A stretch of 64,000 bases of DNA from Desulfobacteraceae bacterium (GTDB taxonomy: Bacteria > Desulfobacterota > Desulfobacteria > Desulfobacterales > Desulfolunaceae), in the NCBI GenBank assembly GCA_013619155.1, contig JABXKT010000012.1:1-64000 (forward strand), written 5' to 3'. Positions 38,572-46,483 of this stretch are shown one piece after another (the stretch's first letter is position 1; each line of letters starts with the position of its first letter). Made by a program: the position numbers and the translations under genes. Under the pieces are notes generated by a model, which did no database searches, was not told where the DNA came from, and was given only the letters and a program-made list of their open reading frames with translations.

Positions 38572-39009
38572 CTATGCCAGCTCAATGGGCCGTGCAAGGG
38601 TAGCGCCGTCTGCTTCCTCAGTGAAGAGGAGGTTTGAGCTAAGGTCTTTGCCTTTAGAAGTTTCATAGGCGTTGGCGGAACCTTCGGAGGTAGTTCTGAT
38701 GGGGAACTTGAAACGTTTGACGACGCCGTTGCGGAACTTACAGGTCCACATGATGTCCTCGGTACCCATCATAGGCATGATGCTGGAACCCATGGGTACG
38801 AAATCGGAATAACCACGTACTTCAATGGCTTGTGACGGGCAGATCTTAACGCAGGAAAAACATTCCCAACACTGATCAGGCTCCTGGTTGTAAGCCTTCA
38901 TGGCGGTAGGGTCTAAGACCATCAAGTCGTTGGGGCAGATGTACATACATGCTGTCTTCTCCCCACCTTTGCAACCGTCACATTTTTCAGCGATTACATA
39001 GCTTGGCAT
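38572..39009 (-). CDS. aprB: Adenylylsulfate (APS) reductase, beta subunit
   Basis: AprB is the iron-sulfur subunit that relays electrons to the FAD of AprA. The 145-residue protein carries two [4Fe-4S] sets: CDGCKGGEKTACMYICP, with the long insertion typical of AprB, and CWECFSCVKICP. The rest forms the C-terminal tail that wraps AprA. It is first in aprBA and is preceded by a long leader and a good promoter. Confidence 0.97.
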   Translation of the reverse strand: MPSYVIAEKCDGCKGGEKTACMYICPNDLMVLDPTAMKAYNQEPDQCWECFSCVKICPSQAIEVRGYSDFVPMGSSIMPMMGTEDIMWTCKFRNGVVKRFKFPIRTTSEGSANAYETSKGKDLSSNLLFTEEADGATLARPIELA

Positions 39010-39134
39010 TTGCTATACCTCCCTGACTGGGCATTGATCACCTGTACTTCTGGCTACGATAAAATAAAATTACCTACCTGCAAAGTTCGTCCTCTTCACA
39101 GATACATAATGGTGCTCACAAATCACTTATTCAA

Positions 39135-39163
39135 AGTAGGATATATTTTCTATCAATCCTACT
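39135..39163 (-). other. Stem-loop in the aprBA leader
   Basis: A 7-bp stem (AGTAGGA with TCCTACT) and 15-base loop lie about 20-50 bases after the predicted transcription start, in the roughly 170-base leader before aprB. Confidence 0.45.
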
Positions 39164-39186
39164 TCCCATGGTATTAATCAAGGTGC

Positions 39187-39215
39187 AAAGTATCACTGGC
39201 CATGAGGCTTGTCAA
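39187..39215 (-). promoter_or_regulatory. Promoter of aprBA
   Basis: On the minus strand a consensus TTGACA (39215-39210) and a TACTTT (39192-39187) are separated by exactly 17 bases. A start near 39180 would give a 5 prime leader of about 170 bases. Confidence 0.75.
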
Positions 39216-39643
39216 CAATATTTTAAAATGCAGAATAACCAAAAAAAAGAGTATGATACTGCGTTTTTGAAGGATTGCCATATCTTTGAATAGGAGAATA
39301 TGTTTTCGATAGATATGGGTATCTGTTGGAATTTAAATGGAAACGTTGGCAATTTGAGGGAAATTTTTTTAGGGCTAACCACTCTAATAAGCAGAGATTT
39401 AATGGCACTTTTTCTTGATTTCGTAGCGTTCGTTAAAAGGAATTTATCATAAGTAGAGCTGAACGATGTTCTAGTAAATCAATATTATTGAAGATTTTCA
39501 TCAATGAATAGAACTTCAGACAGTGCCGAATGTCGTGAATAAATTTTATGATCTCCTCTCGTGGAGAGAAGGGGACGGTTCCGTGAGAGAGACGCGCCCT
39601 TGACATCCATGGGGCTCTTAGGGGACCATGGGCCGGGAATTGG
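39216..39643. other. A/T-rich spacer upstream of aprBA
   Basis: About 430 bases between the divergent aprB and YkgJ genes. It is distinctly A/T-rich up to about 39545 and shows no gene that I can support. Confidence 0.35.
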
Positions 39644-39763
39644 ATGGTTATGCCTCTTTACGCGGGGTGTTTGCCATGGACCGGTCAGGGCTTTGAAAAC
39701 GGAGGCTGGACGAAGGCCACCTTAAAAGCCGTGACGGATTTTTTAGATAAAGATTGGGAGTGA
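39644..39763 (+). pseudogene. Short open frame ahead of the first YkgJ gene, possibly a gene remnant
   Basis: A 39-codon frame starting MVMPLYAGCLPWTGQGF and ending TDFLDKDWE has protein-like composition. Its TGA (39761-39763) overlaps the GAGGAG ribosome binding site of the next gene. The frame extends upstream without a start to a stop at 39584. It could be a small coupled protein or the 3 prime end of a lost gene. I recognise no family. Confidence 0.25.
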
Positions 39764-39772
39764 GGAGAAGTG

Positions 39773-40495
39773 ATGAGTGGTGAACCACAATACATCGGGA
39801 TCAAGGAGTCTTTTGCCTTTTCATGCGGGCCGGAGAAGGCGTGTTTTAATCAGTGTTGCTGTGATCTGAATCAGTTTCTTTACCCGTATGATGTTTTACG
39901 GTTAAGCCGGGCGCTTAAGATCTCCACCGGTGAATTTTTGAAGTTATACACCTATATATACTGCGGGGATACCACCGGGCTTCCCGTGGTCTCATTTATG
40001 ACCTCGGCAAAGAACAACCATGCCTGCCCCTTTGTGACGGAAAAAGGGTGTGCCGTTTACGAGGATCGTCCTGCGGCATGTCGAATGTTTCCCCTGGCCC
40101 GGGCTCTTTCGCGCTCCCGAGAGGATGGTTCTCTTACCGAGCACTTTGCCATTATCGAAGACCCCATCTGTGAAGGGTTTATAGATGGGGAGTCGCGTAG
40201 TGTGGCGGCGTGGGTTGAGAACCAGGGGCTCTCTATCTACAATGAGAAAAATGATCGTATGATGGAGCTGATCAGCCTCAAGCAGCAGATGAGGCCCGGA
40301 CGTCTCGACGGGGATGACCGAAAAGAGTTTGAGATGGCCTGTTACGACCTGGACGCCTTTCGTGAAGGGGTCGCAGATGGCACCATCGCCTTCGATGCGG
40401 ACGAGAAAGCCGCCATCTTGAAAGATGATGACGCCCTTCTAGGCCACTCCATCACCTGGATCCGGGAGCGTCTCTTCGGTAGTCACAGGGCATGA
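39773..40495 (+). CDS. YkgJ-family cysteine-cluster protein
   Basis: The 240-residue protein belongs to the YkgJ/CxxCxxCC group, annotated as putative zinc- or iron-chelating. Cysteine motifs are CGPEKACFNQCCCDLN near residue 17, CPFVTEKGC and RPAACRMFP near 85-105, and CEGF near 135. The ATG at 39773 has AGGAG 5 bases upstream, better than a GTG at 39770. It is clearly paralogous to the protein at 41905-42684, sharing the PYDVLRL segment and cysteine spacing. The function of the family is not established. Confidence 0.8.
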   Translation: MSGEPQYIGIKESFAFSCGPEKACFNQCCCDLNQFLYPYDVLRLSRALKISTGEFLKLYTYIYCGDTTGLPVVSFMTSAKNNHACPFVTEKGCAVYEDRPAACRMFPLARALSRSREDGSLTEHFAIIEDPICEGFIDGESRSVAAWVENQGLSIYNEKNDRMMELISLKQQMRPGRLDGDDRKEFEMACYDLDAFREGVADGTIAFDADEKAAILKDDDALLGHSITWIRERLFGSHRA

Positions 40496-40766
40496 TGTAA
40501 AAAAAGGGAGGGGGGATATCGGCCCCTTCCTGATCTCTTGGGTGGGGGGGCTGTTTTCTCCACCTTATTATAAAGAGACGGGATTCTTTCTTATCCCTCG
40601 TCTCGATGCCTAGACGGTCATCCATGTGTCAGGCTTAAAAAGTGTGCGGCCGGGCTTTAGTCATCGCCCGGTAAGCGTATATGCCGGGGCATGTGGGGAT
40701 GAAAAAAGTCACCCTTTGTGGGTGGTTTTTTTTATAATTTAACCATAGGAAGGCGGTCGGTAAATT

Positions 40767-41588
40767 ATGGTGCAAGAGGCGCGTGTGGCCCTGGTGTTGG
40801 GGGCGGTGAAGGGTATCGGGCTGGAGATCGCCCTCCTCCTGGCGAAGCGGGGTGTTCGGACGGTGCTGACCTGGCATGACTGGGAGGAGAGTCTGCCGGA
40901 GATGGAGGCCGCCCTGGCGGGGACCGGAGGCGATTATGAGATTGTCCGGGTGGACCTGACCGATACCGAGGCGATCCCCGGGTTGATAGACAGGGTGATT
41001 CATCGCTTCGGACGCCTCGATATTCTGATTAACAATATCGAGAGGGGGGGGATGCCCGTGGTGCATGGCCATTACACGAGTAATCAGTGGGAACTGGAGG
41101 TGGCCACGACCTTGACGGCCAAGCGCTGGGTCTTTGAGGCTGCCTTGCCCCACTTGAAAAAATCCTCGGATGGCTGTGTGGTCAATCTCTCCTCCATTGC
41201 CGGTGTGGTGGGGAGGAGCGGCCCGGCCAGCTATATTTTCAACGAGGGGTATTCAGCCTTGAATCGTGGCATCTCTCTTCTCACCGAAACCTGGGCTCGC
41301 CTGGGGGCTCCCAATGTGCGGGTCAATGAGCTCATGCTCGGCATTATGGACACCCGCCATGGCCGAGGGACTCGTGGATGGGGCATGCATCCCGAACGGG
41401 TGAAGGACGGGCTCCTCGATCATACCCTCCTGGCGCGTACCGGAACCCCCGAGGATGTGGTGAAGGCTGTGGGGTTTCTCATCTTCGAGGCCCCCTTTAT
41501 GACCGGTTCCGTGATTCGTCTGGACGGTGGTTACGTCCTCGGCGGAGATACCATCTGGCCTATGCCTGAGGGTGTGGAGAAGCTCTAG
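40767..41588 (+). CDS. Short-chain dehydrogenase/reductase-like protein with degenerate active site
   Basis: The 273-residue protein has the SDR fold: a glycine-rich motif LGAVKGIG, an acidic VDLTD, the VVNLSSIAG serine strand and a C-terminal RLDGGYVLGGD. Two usual features are changed. NNAG is NNIE, and where YxxxK is expected the sequence reads YSALN, so the catalytic lysine appears to be Asn. It may bind a nucleotide without classic dehydrogenase chemistry, or use another lysine. The ribosome binding site AGGAAGG is 13 bases upstream. It sits between two YkgJ genes and may be independent of them. Confidence 0.8.
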   Translation: MVQEARVALVLGAVKGIGLEIALLLAKRGVRTVLTWHDWEESLPEMEAALAGTGGDYEIVRVDLTDTEAIPGLIDRVIHRFGRLDILINNIERGGMPVVHGHYTSNQWELEVATTLTAKRWVFEAALPHLKKSSDGCVVNLSSIAGVVGRSGPASYIFNEGYSALNRGISLLTETWARLGAPNVRVNELMLGIMDTRHGRGTRGWGMHPERVKDGLLDHTLLARTGTPEDVVKAVGFLIFEAPFMTGSVIRLDGGYVLGGDTIWPMPEGVEKL

Positions 41589-41619
41589 GTAAGGGATAGG
41601 GGCTGTGATAGAGAGTAGA

Positions 41620-41803
41620 GCCCCCGACGGCCCTGCTGGGAGCCAACCTTTTGCCACTTTTTATGAGGTGGGCTTACCAAACAGACTTTTATCGTAACAG
41701 TGACGGACCGTTGGTCCGTCACTGTTGCAAATCTGGGGTCCAGGGGATCTATTCCCTGGCCGCTGGAAGCTTGCTTTTCACGCCCATTTTAACCCCAGAA
41801 GGC
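41620..41803 (+). repeat. Dispersed structured repeat, family 1, copy B
   Basis: It starts GCCCCCGACGGCCCTG. The central hairpin is a perfect CAGTGACGGACC with GGTCCGTCACTG, and the third hairpin is CCAGGG/CCCTGG. The closing GGCCGCTGGAAGC is more diverged and the tail ends CCCCAGAAGGC. The first hairpin differs from copies A and C (CCAC/GTGG). It lies between two convergent genes. Confidence 0.85.
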
Positions 41804-41845
41804 ATCGCTTTTTATCTCTTTTATTTTTGTGCAGACCCTAATAGG

Positions 41846-41885
41846 AGGGCCGGGCGATCTTTTTCAGATGCCCGGCCCTTTTTTT
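41846..41885 (+). terminator. Terminator between convergent SDR and YkgJ genes
   Basis: AGGGCCGGGC pairs with GCCCGGCCCT, with an inner ATCT/AGAT, followed by seven Ts. It serves the plus strand; the minus strand has no T-run. Confidence 0.85.
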
Positions 41886-41904
41886 ATGCTGGATCGGGTG
41901 CTTT

Positions 41905-42684
41905 TTATTTTTTCATCTGCATCATCTTGGATGGAATGCCGTAGAGAAAGAGTTTAATCCACTCAAAACCGAATTTCATGACGGCGACATCATCTCGTTT
42001 CAAGCGCATCTTGAGATCGGACTTAATTTTGCACCGTTTTAAAAAACTGCTCTCGAAGAGGAAGGCCCGAAAGGCATCCACGTTGTAGGCGGCCATGAAG
42101 GCCATTTTGGCCCGTTTCCCCCCAGCTCCCTCGGCGCCCCATGGATCCGTGGCAAAGAGGGCTTCCACCTCTCCCCAGAGTTCGTTCATGGCGTTGTGGG
42201 TCTCGGCCTCTTGATCTTTCTGCCAGGACTCCAGGGTGAGCTCCCTTGTTTCGTGAATACCTTCGCAAAAGGTCGGGGGGCGCAGGAAGAGGACCCGCTC
42301 TTTTTTGCCATTCTCATCGTAATAGATGCCGTGTTCGGCGGGAAAGGTGCGGCAGGTATCGGGGCGGAAGGGGTAAGCCGTGCATCCCTCCTCGGAGAGA
42401 AAGCTGCAGGTAGCCTCTTCGTCATCGTTCATGCGCAGGAGGAGTTCGGGGAGGTGCTTCCCCTTCCTTAATACGGCATCGGTGTATTGATCGATGAACT
42501 CCCCGGCGCTGATACCGAGGCCCTGCTTCAGGCGCAGCACGTCATAGGGGCTTAAGAAGAGGTTCAAGTTTCGGCAGCAGCGGTTGAAGCAGCCGAGCTC
42601 CTTGTGGCAACGGAATCGGAAGGTTTCGCCTTTTTTGATATGGCCCTCAAGGCTGTCGAGGGAGTCGGTATCTAAGTGTCTCAT
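41905..42684 (-). CDS. YkgJ-family cysteine-cluster protein
   Basis: The 259-residue protein is the second YkgJ-type protein of this region. Motifs are CHKELGCFNRCCRNLN near residue 27, CSFLSEEGC and RPDTCRTFP near 95-115, and CEGI near 135. The C-terminal 110 residues are rich in Glu, Lys and aromatics. The similarity to the protein at 39773-40495 in both motif order and the SPYDVLRLK segment indicates a paralogous pair. The two genes face each other across the SDR gene. The function is unknown; metal binding is inferred from the cysteines. Confidence 0.8.
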   Translation of the reverse strand: MRHLDTDSLDSLEGHIKKGETFRFRCHKELGCFNRCCRNLNLFLSPYDVLRLKQGLGISAGEFIDQYTDAVLRKGKHLPELLLRMNDDEEATCSFLSEEGCTAYPFRPDTCRTFPAEHGIYYDENGKKERVLFLRPPTFCEGIHETRELTLESWQKDQEAETHNAMNELWGEVEALFATDPWGAEGAGGKRAKMAFMAAYNVDAFRAFLFESSFLKRCKIKSDLKMRLKRDDVAVMKFGFEWIKLFLYGIPSKMMQMKK

Positions 42685-42858
42685 GGTCTTTTTTTACTCC
42701 GTGCCCTAGCCGTTAATAGAAAAAAAGGGGGACGGGTGAAGCGGTGCCTCCAGTGGTGGCGCTTGTTTCTCCCTTCATTTCTCGGGCCAAATCGTCCCCC
42801 TCGTATTTTGAGGGGAGGGGGCTAAATGTTAAAATCTGTCTGTCACCTTTTTGGGGGC

Positions 42859-43440
42859 CTAGAGCAGAATCATCTCGGCGATGGTCAGCTTTAGCCGGTC
42901 TGTGAAGCCGGTCTCCTGTCTTAGGGTCTGCTCCATATATGCCATCTCCTTGTAGAAAGGTGTCCGATTTAAAGGGGGGGTGTTTTTAGCCATCTCTTCG
43001 TATCGGGTGCATCCGGGGCCATTGATGACGTTTCCGTCGGGGCGTTTCAGGATATGGGCCACTCCGTGGAGGCGGCAGACCATGGGGCGATGGTGGTAGA
43101 GGATGCATCGGCCCTCATCCATGAGGGGGCAGGGGATCTTCTCGTCTAACTCTCCTGCGGCTCGTTTGTGGAGACGGGGGGCGGCCTCCTGGGCCCTGAA
43201 GGTGACCCGGGCATGGGTCTCCGGGGATAGGGTTTTTAACCCCTCCTGGAGATAGAAGAGTTCTAACAGGGTGTGGTGATAGAAGAGGGAGAGGCAGCAG
43301 TTATCCTCGCAGTGGGCGCAGGTGAGCCCGCTGGCATGGGAGGCCTCTTGGTAGGCGCCATCCATTTTTTCGAAGAGGCGTCCTATATGGGTGGTCCATT
43401 GCGGGGTGTCAATTTGTATGAGGGGACGAGAGGTATTCAT
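42859..43440 (-). CDS. YkgJ-like cysteine-cluster protein, divergent
   Basis: The 193-residue protein has a related cysteine pattern: TCAHCEDNCC near residue 40, CPLMDEGRCILY, and RPMVCRLHG near 120, then a GPGC. It lacks the PYDVLRL segment of the two neighbours, so it belongs to a different branch. The start at 43440 has AAGG 9 bases upstream; an in-frame ATG at 43479 is possible. It follows the other minus-strand YkgJ gene after 175 bases but in divergent transcription order (it lies upstream). The function is unknown. Confidence 0.7.
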   Translation of the reverse strand: MNTSRPLIQIDTPQWTTHIGRLFEKMDGAYQEASHASGLTCAHCEDNCCLSLFYHHTLLELFYLQEGLKTLSPETHARVTFRAQEAAPRLHKRAAGELDEKIPCPLMDEGRCILYHHRPMVCRLHGVAHILKRPDGNVINGPGCTRYEEMAKNTPPLNRTPFYKEMAYMEQTLRQETGFTDRLKLTIAEMILL

Positions 43441-43613
43441 GGGTATCGGCCTTGTATCGTTGGGGTGGCCCCTTGGCAATGTCCCATCACACGTCGGGGC
43501 CGGCTCGCTTCCTTAAATCGCCCTGGGGTCTGTTTAAGGGACGGTGGCGTATCGTCTCGAAGAGAGGTGGCCTCTCCTGGGGAGAGGGCGGGGATTGCCG
43601 TGGGGGACACGAT

Positions 43614-44672
43614 TTACACCAGGGATGATGGAAAGAAGAGGCGTGAGTAAAGTTCCAGGGCGTATCGATCGGTGATGCTGGCGATGAAGTCGCAGACGGA
43701 GCGCTCTTTGGAGCGGCTTTTCTTGAGGTCGGGCATCTCCAGGGCATCGAGTTCGCTTAAGAATATGGTGGTGTTCTCATCGCTTAAGAAAAAGGTGTAG
43801 AGTTCCCGAAGAAGCTTTTTTGATTTGATAAATTCGTTGTGAACCCTCGGGGAGCGGTAGACATTGTGGTAGAGGAAGTTGCGCAGTTCATCCATGGCCC
43901 GGTGGACCTCATCGGTGATCTGAAGTATCATCTCTCCGTTTTCGGGATGGGAGGTGTCAATGACGTCCCGAACCATGGTCGTGGCCCGTTCGATATGACT
44001 TTTTCCCAGGGTCTTGACGCATCGTTCCGGGATCTGCTGTTCACAGATCACTCCGCTTCGAATGGCGTCATCTAAGTCGTGGTTTAGGTAGGCCATGATA
44101 TCGGCCACGCGGACGACTTGGCCCTCCACGGTACACGCCTTCTCTTTCTTATCCTCGGGGATGATATTTCCATATCCCTTGGAGTGCTTGAGTATTCCGT
44201 CTCGCACCTCACGGGTGAGGTTGAGGCCGCGCCCATTTTTTTCCAGGAGGTCGACGACCCGAAGGCTCTGTATGGGGTGTGAAAAGTTTCCCGAGTAGAT
44301 CTCTTTTAAGACCGTTTCGCCGCTGTGGCCAAAGGGGGTGTGACCCAGGTCGTGCCCGAGGGCGATGGCCTCGGCGAGGTCTTCGTTGAGTCGCATGGCA
44401 CGGGCTATATTACGTGCCAGCTGGGCGACTTCGAGGGTGTGGGTGAGGCGGGTGCGGTAATGTTCGCCCAAGGGGGATAAAAATACCTGGGTCTTATGTT
44501 TTAATCGCCTGAAAGCATTGGAGTAAACGATCCGTTCACGGTCGAGCTGGAAGCTGCTTCGGATGGGACAGGGGGGCTCATACCGGACTCGGCCCCTGGA
44601 GTGAGAGCTGGGTAGTCCGTATCGTGAGATAAAGCTCTCTTCCCTTTTTTCGAACTCTTCTCGTGATGTCAT
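43614..44672 (-). CDS. dgt: dGTPase-like HD-domain triphosphohydrolase
   Basis: The 352-residue protein belongs to the deoxyguanosinetriphosphate triphosphohydrolase-like HD family, which cleaves dNTPs to nucleoside and triphosphate. The HD-type motifs are TRLTHTLEVAQ and GHDLGHTPFGHSGE. The N-terminal FQLDRERIVYSNAFRRLKHK and TQVF segments are also typical. The length fits the shorter dGTPase-like group. The ribosome binding site is weak (GGGGC). It stands alone with a plausible own promoter. Confidence 0.92.
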   Translation of the reverse strand: MTSREEFEKREESFISRYGLPSSHSRGRVRYEPPCPIRSSFQLDRERIVYSNAFRRLKHKTQVFLSPLGEHYRTRLTHTLEVAQLARNIARAMRLNEDLAEAIALGHDLGHTPFGHSGETVLKEIYSGNFSHPIQSLRVVDLLEKNGRGLNLTREVRDGILKHSKGYGNIIPEDKKEKACTVEGQVVRVADIMAYLNHDLDDAIRSGVICEQQIPERCVKTLGKSHIERATTMVRDVIDTSHPENGEMILQITDEVHRAMDELRNFLYHNVYRSPRVHNEFIKSKKLLRELYTFFLSDENTTIFLSELDALEMPDLKKSRSKERSVCDFIASITDRYALELYSRLFFPSSLV

Positions 44673-44713
44673 GGCGGCCCCGTAAAAAAGTCAATCGAGC
44701 AATATTGCAAAAT

Positions 44714-44742
44714 ATACTATATTGGGTGCTGTTGGTTGTCTA
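44714..44742 (-). promoter_or_regulatory. Possible dgt promoter
   Basis: On the minus strand TAGACA (44742-44737) and TAGTAT (44719-44714) are separated by 17 bases, about 40 bases ahead of the dgt start. Confidence 0.45.
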
Positions 44743-45035
44743 CACCGCGTTTAAATAAAACAACTCTTATACAACAGATTGGAGAGAAAATACAAGTAGG
44801 GGAAGGTATATTGCCGCGGCCCTTGATATATCGATTTCATGATTGTTTGGATACTCATTATTTAGCTATCTCTCCAGGCGGAGCCTCTCTTTGGATGGCG
44901 GTGGTTTTATCGTGATGGGAAGGGACTGCATGGGAGGTTCCGGGGGAAAAGGGGACGGGGGTGTCGCTTGTGTCGGTGTGCCGGATCGGTTAGAATGCAT
45001 TTTTTTCTTTTTCATGCTGGAAAAAAGGGGGGGGT
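44743..45035. other. Spacer between dgt and HsdR-N-like gene
   Basis: About 290 bases without a credible gene; the beginning is A/T-rich and the end G-rich, leading into the G-tract that serves as ribosome binding site for the next gene. Confidence 0.35.
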
Positions 45036-45614
45036 ATGGCCGAGGGACATCATCTGATTCTGGGAACACTGGTCGACCGTCTGACGGGCCGGACATTGGT
45101 CGATACCCATGATGAGCGGTATCGTCAGAAAATCGTCGACTACCTCCTCGATGTGTGCGGTTTTGCGCCGGAGGAGATCGAGGCCTCGATAAGGCTTGAG
45201 GTGGCGGCCGGAGAGAAGCGGGCCCTCTTTCTCGTGGATTTTATCGTGAGTCTCCATGGCATGGCGGTCATGGTGGTGCGCTACGCCCCGGGTTCCATGG
45301 TGACCCGGTATCGGTCGGCCCAGGCCTTATGTCTGGTGGTGGCACCCCATGAGGTCCCCGTTGCTGTTGTGACCAACGGCCAGGAGGCGGATGTTTTGCA
45401 TGGGGGGACGGGTCAGATTATGGGACATGGGTTTCAGGCGATTCCCCATCGCCCTGACCTGGAGGCGAGGTACGGGGAGGCATCGATTAAAGCGGTCTCT
45501 TCGAGGCGACGGGAGATGGCGCAGCGCCTTCTTTACGCCTATGAGGTGGATGGCAGTTGTCCCTGTGATACGTCGATTTGCAAACCAGGAAGTGTGGAGG
45601 GTGACAATGTGTGA
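45036..45614 (+). CDS. HsdR N-terminal domain-like protein
   Basis: The 192-residue protein resembles the stand-alone HsdR N-terminal domain (HSDR_N_2 type) common in Desulfobacterota. Features include RQKIVDYLLDVCGFAPEEIE near the front and a core with LFLVDFIVSLHGMAVMVVRY. The PVAVVTNGQEADVLH segment and GQIMGHGFQAIP follow. The usual nuclease ExK is replaced by VVRY, so nuclease activity is doubtful. No hsdM or hsdS genes are near. It overlaps the following deaminase gene by 8 bases, suggesting translational coupling. Confidence 0.65.
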   Translation: MAEGHHLILGTLVDRLTGRTLVDTHDERYRQKIVDYLLDVCGFAPEEIEASIRLEVAAGEKRALFLVDFIVSLHGMAVMVVRYAPGSMVTRYRSAQALCLVVAPHEVPVAVVTNGQEADVLHGGTGQIMGHGFQAIPHRPDLEARYGEASIKAVSSRRREMAQRLLYAYEVDGSCPCDTSICKPGSVEGDNV

Positions 45615-46116
45615 TGAGGACGTGGCGTGGATGAAGGTGGCCCTTTCAGAGGCCGAAACCGCCCTTTGCGGGGGGGATTTCCCCGTGGGGTGTATCGTGG
45701 TGGCGGGAGGGCGCGTCGTGGCCACAGGGCGCCGAAGCGGAACGGCCCAGGGTCCGGGAAATGAACTCGATCATGCGGAGGTGACGGCCCTGAGGCGTTT
45801 GATGGAGTCGGGTGGCCTAGCCGATGGCATCCCGGCTACCCTTTACTGTACCATGGAGCCTTGCCTCATGTGTTTTGGGGCGATTTTGCTCAGTGGCGTC
45901 TCTCGTCTGGTATGGGCCTATGAGGATGCCATGGGGGGGGCGACGGCCTGTGATCTTTCCCGGGTGGGGCCCCTGTATGGAGAGGCCGGCGTGACGGTGG
46001 TGGGGCGGGTGCTCCGCCAGGAGAGCTTGTCCTTATTTAAGACATTTTTTTCGAATCCGGCGAATGGGTATTGGAAGGGGAGTTTTCTCGAGCGTTACAC
46101 CCTCGAGGCTTTGTGA
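45607..46116 (+). CDS. Cytidine/adenosine deaminase-family protein (TadA-like)
   Basis: The 169-residue protein is a zinc-dependent deaminase of the TadA type. It has HAEVTAL (His and catalytic Glu) near residue 60 and TMEPCLMCFGA (two Cys) near 85. TadA converts adenosine 34 to inosine in tRNA-Arg; guanine or other nucleoside deaminases share these motifs. The C-terminal RQESLSLFKTFFSN followed by GYWKGSFLERYT is less TadA-like, so the substrate is open. The ATG at 45607 has GGAGG 6 bases upstream, inside the preceding gene. Confidence 0.75.
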   Translation: MCDEDVAWMKVALSEAETALCGGDFPVGCIVVAGGRVVATGRRSGTAQGPGNELDHAEVTALRRLMESGGLADGIPATLYCTMEPCLMCFGAILLSGVSRLVWAYEDAMGGATACDLSRVGPLYGEAGVTVVGRVLRQESLSLFKTFFSNPANGYWKGSFLERYTLEAL

Positions 46117-46483
46117 CCCGGATTGGGTGAGGAGAAAGGTACCATTGTGTCTGTTTGAGACTATTTGTCCCCGGTATCTCATATGGGGCCCCTGTTTATT
46201 TCATGCCGTCTGATGCTCGCTTGGACGAGGCATCGTCGCATCGCTGGAAGCTCCCTGTTGCCAGTGCCTCTGACTTGGTGGGGATGGTTGACGAATCTGG
46301 GTCGTGGGGCGAGGGTCTCTATCCCAGTAAATGATCCCATTAACAACCCGGAACAAGGTACTTTTCTCTTGCATTTGTGCTGGATTTTCTATAAATAGAA
46401 CGTTTGTGAATGATACATTATCCGCAAAATAGACTGTGATTGCGGAAACATAGCTTGAAACAGTAGACCACGAGGAGGAGAAC
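46117..46483 (+). other. Leader region of infC
   Basis: About 370 bases without a gene. A TATAAA at 46390-46395 with TTGCAT 15 bases upstream is a weak promoter candidate. A 7-bp stem-loop at 46421-46446 (TCCGCAA with TTGCGGA) lies 25 bases before the infC ribosome binding site. Confidence 0.4.
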
